From positions 1 to 32,629 of the forward strand of contig NZ_CABFPH010000060.1 in the NCBI RefSeq assembly GCF_902141845.1: a DNA stretch of 32,629 nucleotides. Reading direction: 5' to 3'. The notes under the pieces are model-generated. The model did no database searches and had not been told where the DNA came from. It saw only the letters and a list, made by a program, of their open reading frames with translations. Origin of the DNA: Methylobacterium symbioticum (GTDB lineage: Bacteria; Pseudomonadota; Alphaproteobacteria; Rhizobiales; Beijerinckiaceae). Both the position numbers and the translations under genes were made by a program. Every line of letters starts with the position of its first letter. Position 1 is the stretch's first letter. This document shows positions 30,880 through 32,629 of this stretch, one piece after another.

Positions 30880-32109
30880 ATGATCGCCCCCGACGACCTA
30901 TCCGCGCTCTGGAATCAGGAATGGACGCGGGCCGACTGGACGCGCCGCGACACCCTCGACGCGCTCGCCCGCGGCGGCTTGGCGGCGCTGCTCGGGACTG
31001 GTTCCCTTGCGCTTTCAAGCCGGGCCGCGCACGCGGCCGACGACGAGACGGTGCGCATCGGCTACCTGCCCATCACGGATGCGACCGCCCTGCTGGTCGC
31101 CCATGCCAAGGGCTATTTCGAGGAGGCGGGCCTCAAGGTCGCCGAGCCCGTGCCGGTGCGCTCGTGGTCGGCCCTCGTCGAGGGCTTCGCGGCGGGCAAG
31201 TTCAATCTTGCCCACCTCCTGAAGCCCATCCCGGTCTGGATGCGCTACAATAACAAGTTCCCCGTGAAGATACTGGCCTGGGCCCACACAAACGGCTCCG
31301 GGATCGTCGTCGGGGGCAAGAGCGGAATCGCCGATTTCAGAGATCTCGCAGGCAAGCGTGTCGCAGTGCCGTACTGGTACTCGATGCATAATGTCGTGCT
31401 GCAATACGCCCTGCGGGAATCGGGCGTGATCCCGGTGATCCGCGGAGATGCGGGGGCCAGCGAGTGCGCCCTGCAGATCCTGCCGCCGCCCGAGATGCCG
31501 GCCGCGCTCGCAGCGGGCAAGATCGACGGCTACATCGTGGCCGAGCCCTTCAACGCCCTCGGCGAGATCAAGGCCGGCGCCCGGATGCTGCGCTTTACCG
31601 GCGACATCTGGAAGAACCATCCCTGCTGCGTCGTGGTCGCCCACGAGCGCACCACGGTCGAGCGCCCGGACTGGACGGGCAAGGCAATCGACGCGGTGGT
31701 GCGGGCCCAGATCTTCGCCCGCGCCAACAAGGAGGAGGTCGCGCGGCTGATCTCGAAGGACGGCCGCGGCTACCTGCCGATGGCGGGCGACGTGGTCGTG
31801 AAGGCCGTCAGCGATTACGGGCCGGCCTATGCGGAGAGCGGCGCGATCCGCCATCCCGAATGGGCGGCGAGCCGCATCGATTTCCAGCCTTGGCCATACC
31901 CATCGGCGACCAAGCTCATTGTCGAGGCAATGGGCCGGACTCTGGTCGAGGGCGACGCCGCTTTCCTCAAAGGCCTAGACCCCGACTTCGTTGCTCGCGA
32001 CCTCGTGGACGATCGCTTCGTAGCGGCCTCCCTGAAGCGCTATCCCGAGGGACTGGTGTCCGCCGCATCCGCCGACCCATATGTGCGCACCGAGGTTCTT
32101 GCACTGTGA
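30880..32109 (+). CDS. ABC importer substrate-binding protein (NrtA/CmpA/SsuA-like), Tat-exported
   Basis: A 409-residue protein with an unusually long N-terminal lead before WTRRDTLDALARGGLAALLG, a twin-arginine signal ending in a hydrophobic core and SRAAHAADD (cleavage). The mature region begins VRIGYLPITDATALLVAHAK and contains SWSALVEGFAAGKFNLAHLL, with the layout of NitT/TauT-type binding proteins; the YLPITDA start recalls NrtA/CmpA (nitrate or bicarbonate). The substrate is not determined by eye; nitrate, bicarbonate, sulfonates and thiamine precursors are all transported by relatives. Tat export suggests it folds before secretion. The stop overlaps the next start (GTGA). Confidence 0.9.
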   Translation: MIAPDDLSALWNQEWTRADWTRRDTLDALARGGLAALLGTGSLALSSRAAHAADDETVRIGYLPITDATALLVAHAKGYFEEAGLKVAEPVPVRSWSALVEGFAAGKFNLAHLLKPIPVWMRYNNKFPVKILAWAHTNGSGIVVGGKSGIADFRDLAGKRVAVPYWYSMHNVVLQYALRESGVIPVIRGDAGASECALQILPPPEMPAALAAGKIDGYIVAEPFNALGEIKAGARMLRFTGDIWKNHPCCVVVAHERTTVERPDWTGKAIDAVVRAQIFARANKEEVARLISKDGRGYLPMAGDVVVKAVSDYGPAYAESGAIRHPEWAASRIDFQPWPYPSATKLIVEAMGRTLVEGDAAFLKGLDPDFVARDLVDDRFVAASLKRYPEGLVSAASADPYVRTEVLAL

Positions 32110-32629
32110 CCGCGGCACCGGCAGAGCCTCTCCTGGCTGTCGCATCCGCTTCCGCGGTCGAACTGCTTCCGCGGCGCTCTCGCGCGAGGCCGGCTTGGCT
32201 GCTCGCGCCACTGGCCGGGCTCGCGCTTCTCGGCGCAGTCTGGTTCGCTGCCGGCCTGATCCTTGAGAGCGATTCGCGCTACGGCGCCTTCACGGGCTTC
32301 GCGCCGGTGCCGGCGCTCGGCGCCTTCATCGACCTTCTTCGCTCGGGAGAGGCATGGCGCGCGTCGGCACCCAGCCTCGCACGTGTCGGCCAGGGCCTCC
32401 TCTACGCGTTCATCGCCGGCGCGCCGCTCGGCCTCCTCGTCGGCAGCCTCCCCCTCGTCGAACGCGCCCTGCAGCCGCCCTTCCAGCTTCTGCGCATGAT
32501 CTCGCCGCTCGCCTGGATGCCGGTGGCAGTGCTGAGCTTCCCGAGCTGGGATGGGGCGATCGTCTTCCTGATCGCCGCTGCCGCGGTCTGGCCGATCCTG
32601 TTCTCGACCGCGGCCGGGGTGAAGCGGGT
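32106..32629 (+). CDS. ABC importer permease, truncated by the window end
   Basis: The gene starts at GTG 32106, overlapping the previous stop by four bases, and stays open to the end of the window (174 codons visible). It starts with a tail of ~30 residues, then a first helix (WLLAPLAGLALLGAVWFAAG) and LARVGQGLLYAFIAGAPLGL, followed by SPLAWMPVAVLSF, the beginning of the EAA-type region of SsuC/TauC/NrtB permeases. The C-terminal third is missing because of the window end, not because the gene is broken. Confidence 0.9.
   Translation, partial: MTAAPAEPLLAVASASAVELLPRRSRARPAWLLAPLAGLALLGAVWFAAGLILESDSRYGAFTGFAPVPALGAFIDLLRSGEAWRASAPSLARVGQGLLYAFIAGAPLGLLVGSLPLVERALQPPFQLLRMISPLAWMPVAVLSFPSWDGAIVFLIAAAAVWPILFSTAAGVKR

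Noticed and set aside
1..32629. CRISPR array, prophage, or plasmid origin
   Set aside because: No regularly spaced direct repeats, phage structural genes, integrase or iteron array can be seen; the dispersed repeats are not evenly spaced.

Overview
The window looks like chromosomal DNA of a GC-rich alphaproteobacterium, most likely a Methylobacterium/Methylorubrum-type Hyphomicrobiales. The signs are very high GC, alphaproteobacterial gene families (HemP-HmuTUV, LOV histidine kinase, CsbD clusters), a GGAAC-N16-CGTT (EcfG-type) promoter, and a tRNA-His that has A73 and no encoded G-1. Genus assignment is inference; no rRNA or other marker gene is present.

Layout. 1-3.7 kb: palindromic GC-rich repeats, a tartrate/D-malate dehydrogenase (minus) and a ClC-type chloride channel with CBS domains (minus). 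3.78 kb: tRNA-His. 3.9-5.5 kb: a sparse stretch with four small hypothetical genes, including a 34-residue single-pass membrane protein. 5.87-11.2 kb: a heme-uptake locus, hemP-hmuT-hmuU-hmuV overlapping head to tail, then a perfect 16-bp palindrome and a TonB-dependent heme receptor. 11.5-14.7 kb: an HdeD-like membrane protein fused to a putative cysteine-peptidase-like domain, a NylB-like serine hydrolase and an SMR exporter. 15-21 kb: mostly short hypothetical genes, an orphan methyltransferase-like protein, and a minus-strand run of one SpeE-like protein followed by three or four tiny proteins. 21.3-22.1 kb: an AadA-like nucleotidyltransferase. 22.8-26.8 kb: a stress island with an EcfG-type promoter match, a small acidic protein, a CsbD/DUF883-like protein, a membrane protein and a second CsbD protein, facing a LOV-PAS hybrid histidine kinase. 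27.1-28.6 kb: an AT-richer gene with an N,N-dimethylformamidase-like domain. 28.6-30.1 kb: decayed DNA with an IS481-type transposase relic. 30.1-32.6 kb: an ABC importer operon (ATPase, Tat-exported binding protein, permease cut by the window end).

The most striking non-genic signal is two families of short dispersed elements. One is a ~70-bp repeat with seven recognisable copies, mostly between genes. The other is a ~75-bp element with terminal inverted repeats, present three times: in the tartrate dehydrogenase leader, upstream of a small gene at 15.36 kb, and inside the transposase relic, where it appears as an in-frame insertion of about 81 nt.

Functionally the window combines iron (heme) acquisition, a stress/light-response island, ion and organic-acid metabolism, and accessory DNA with transfer or decay signatures. 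No CRISPR array, prophage or intact insertion sequence is visible.
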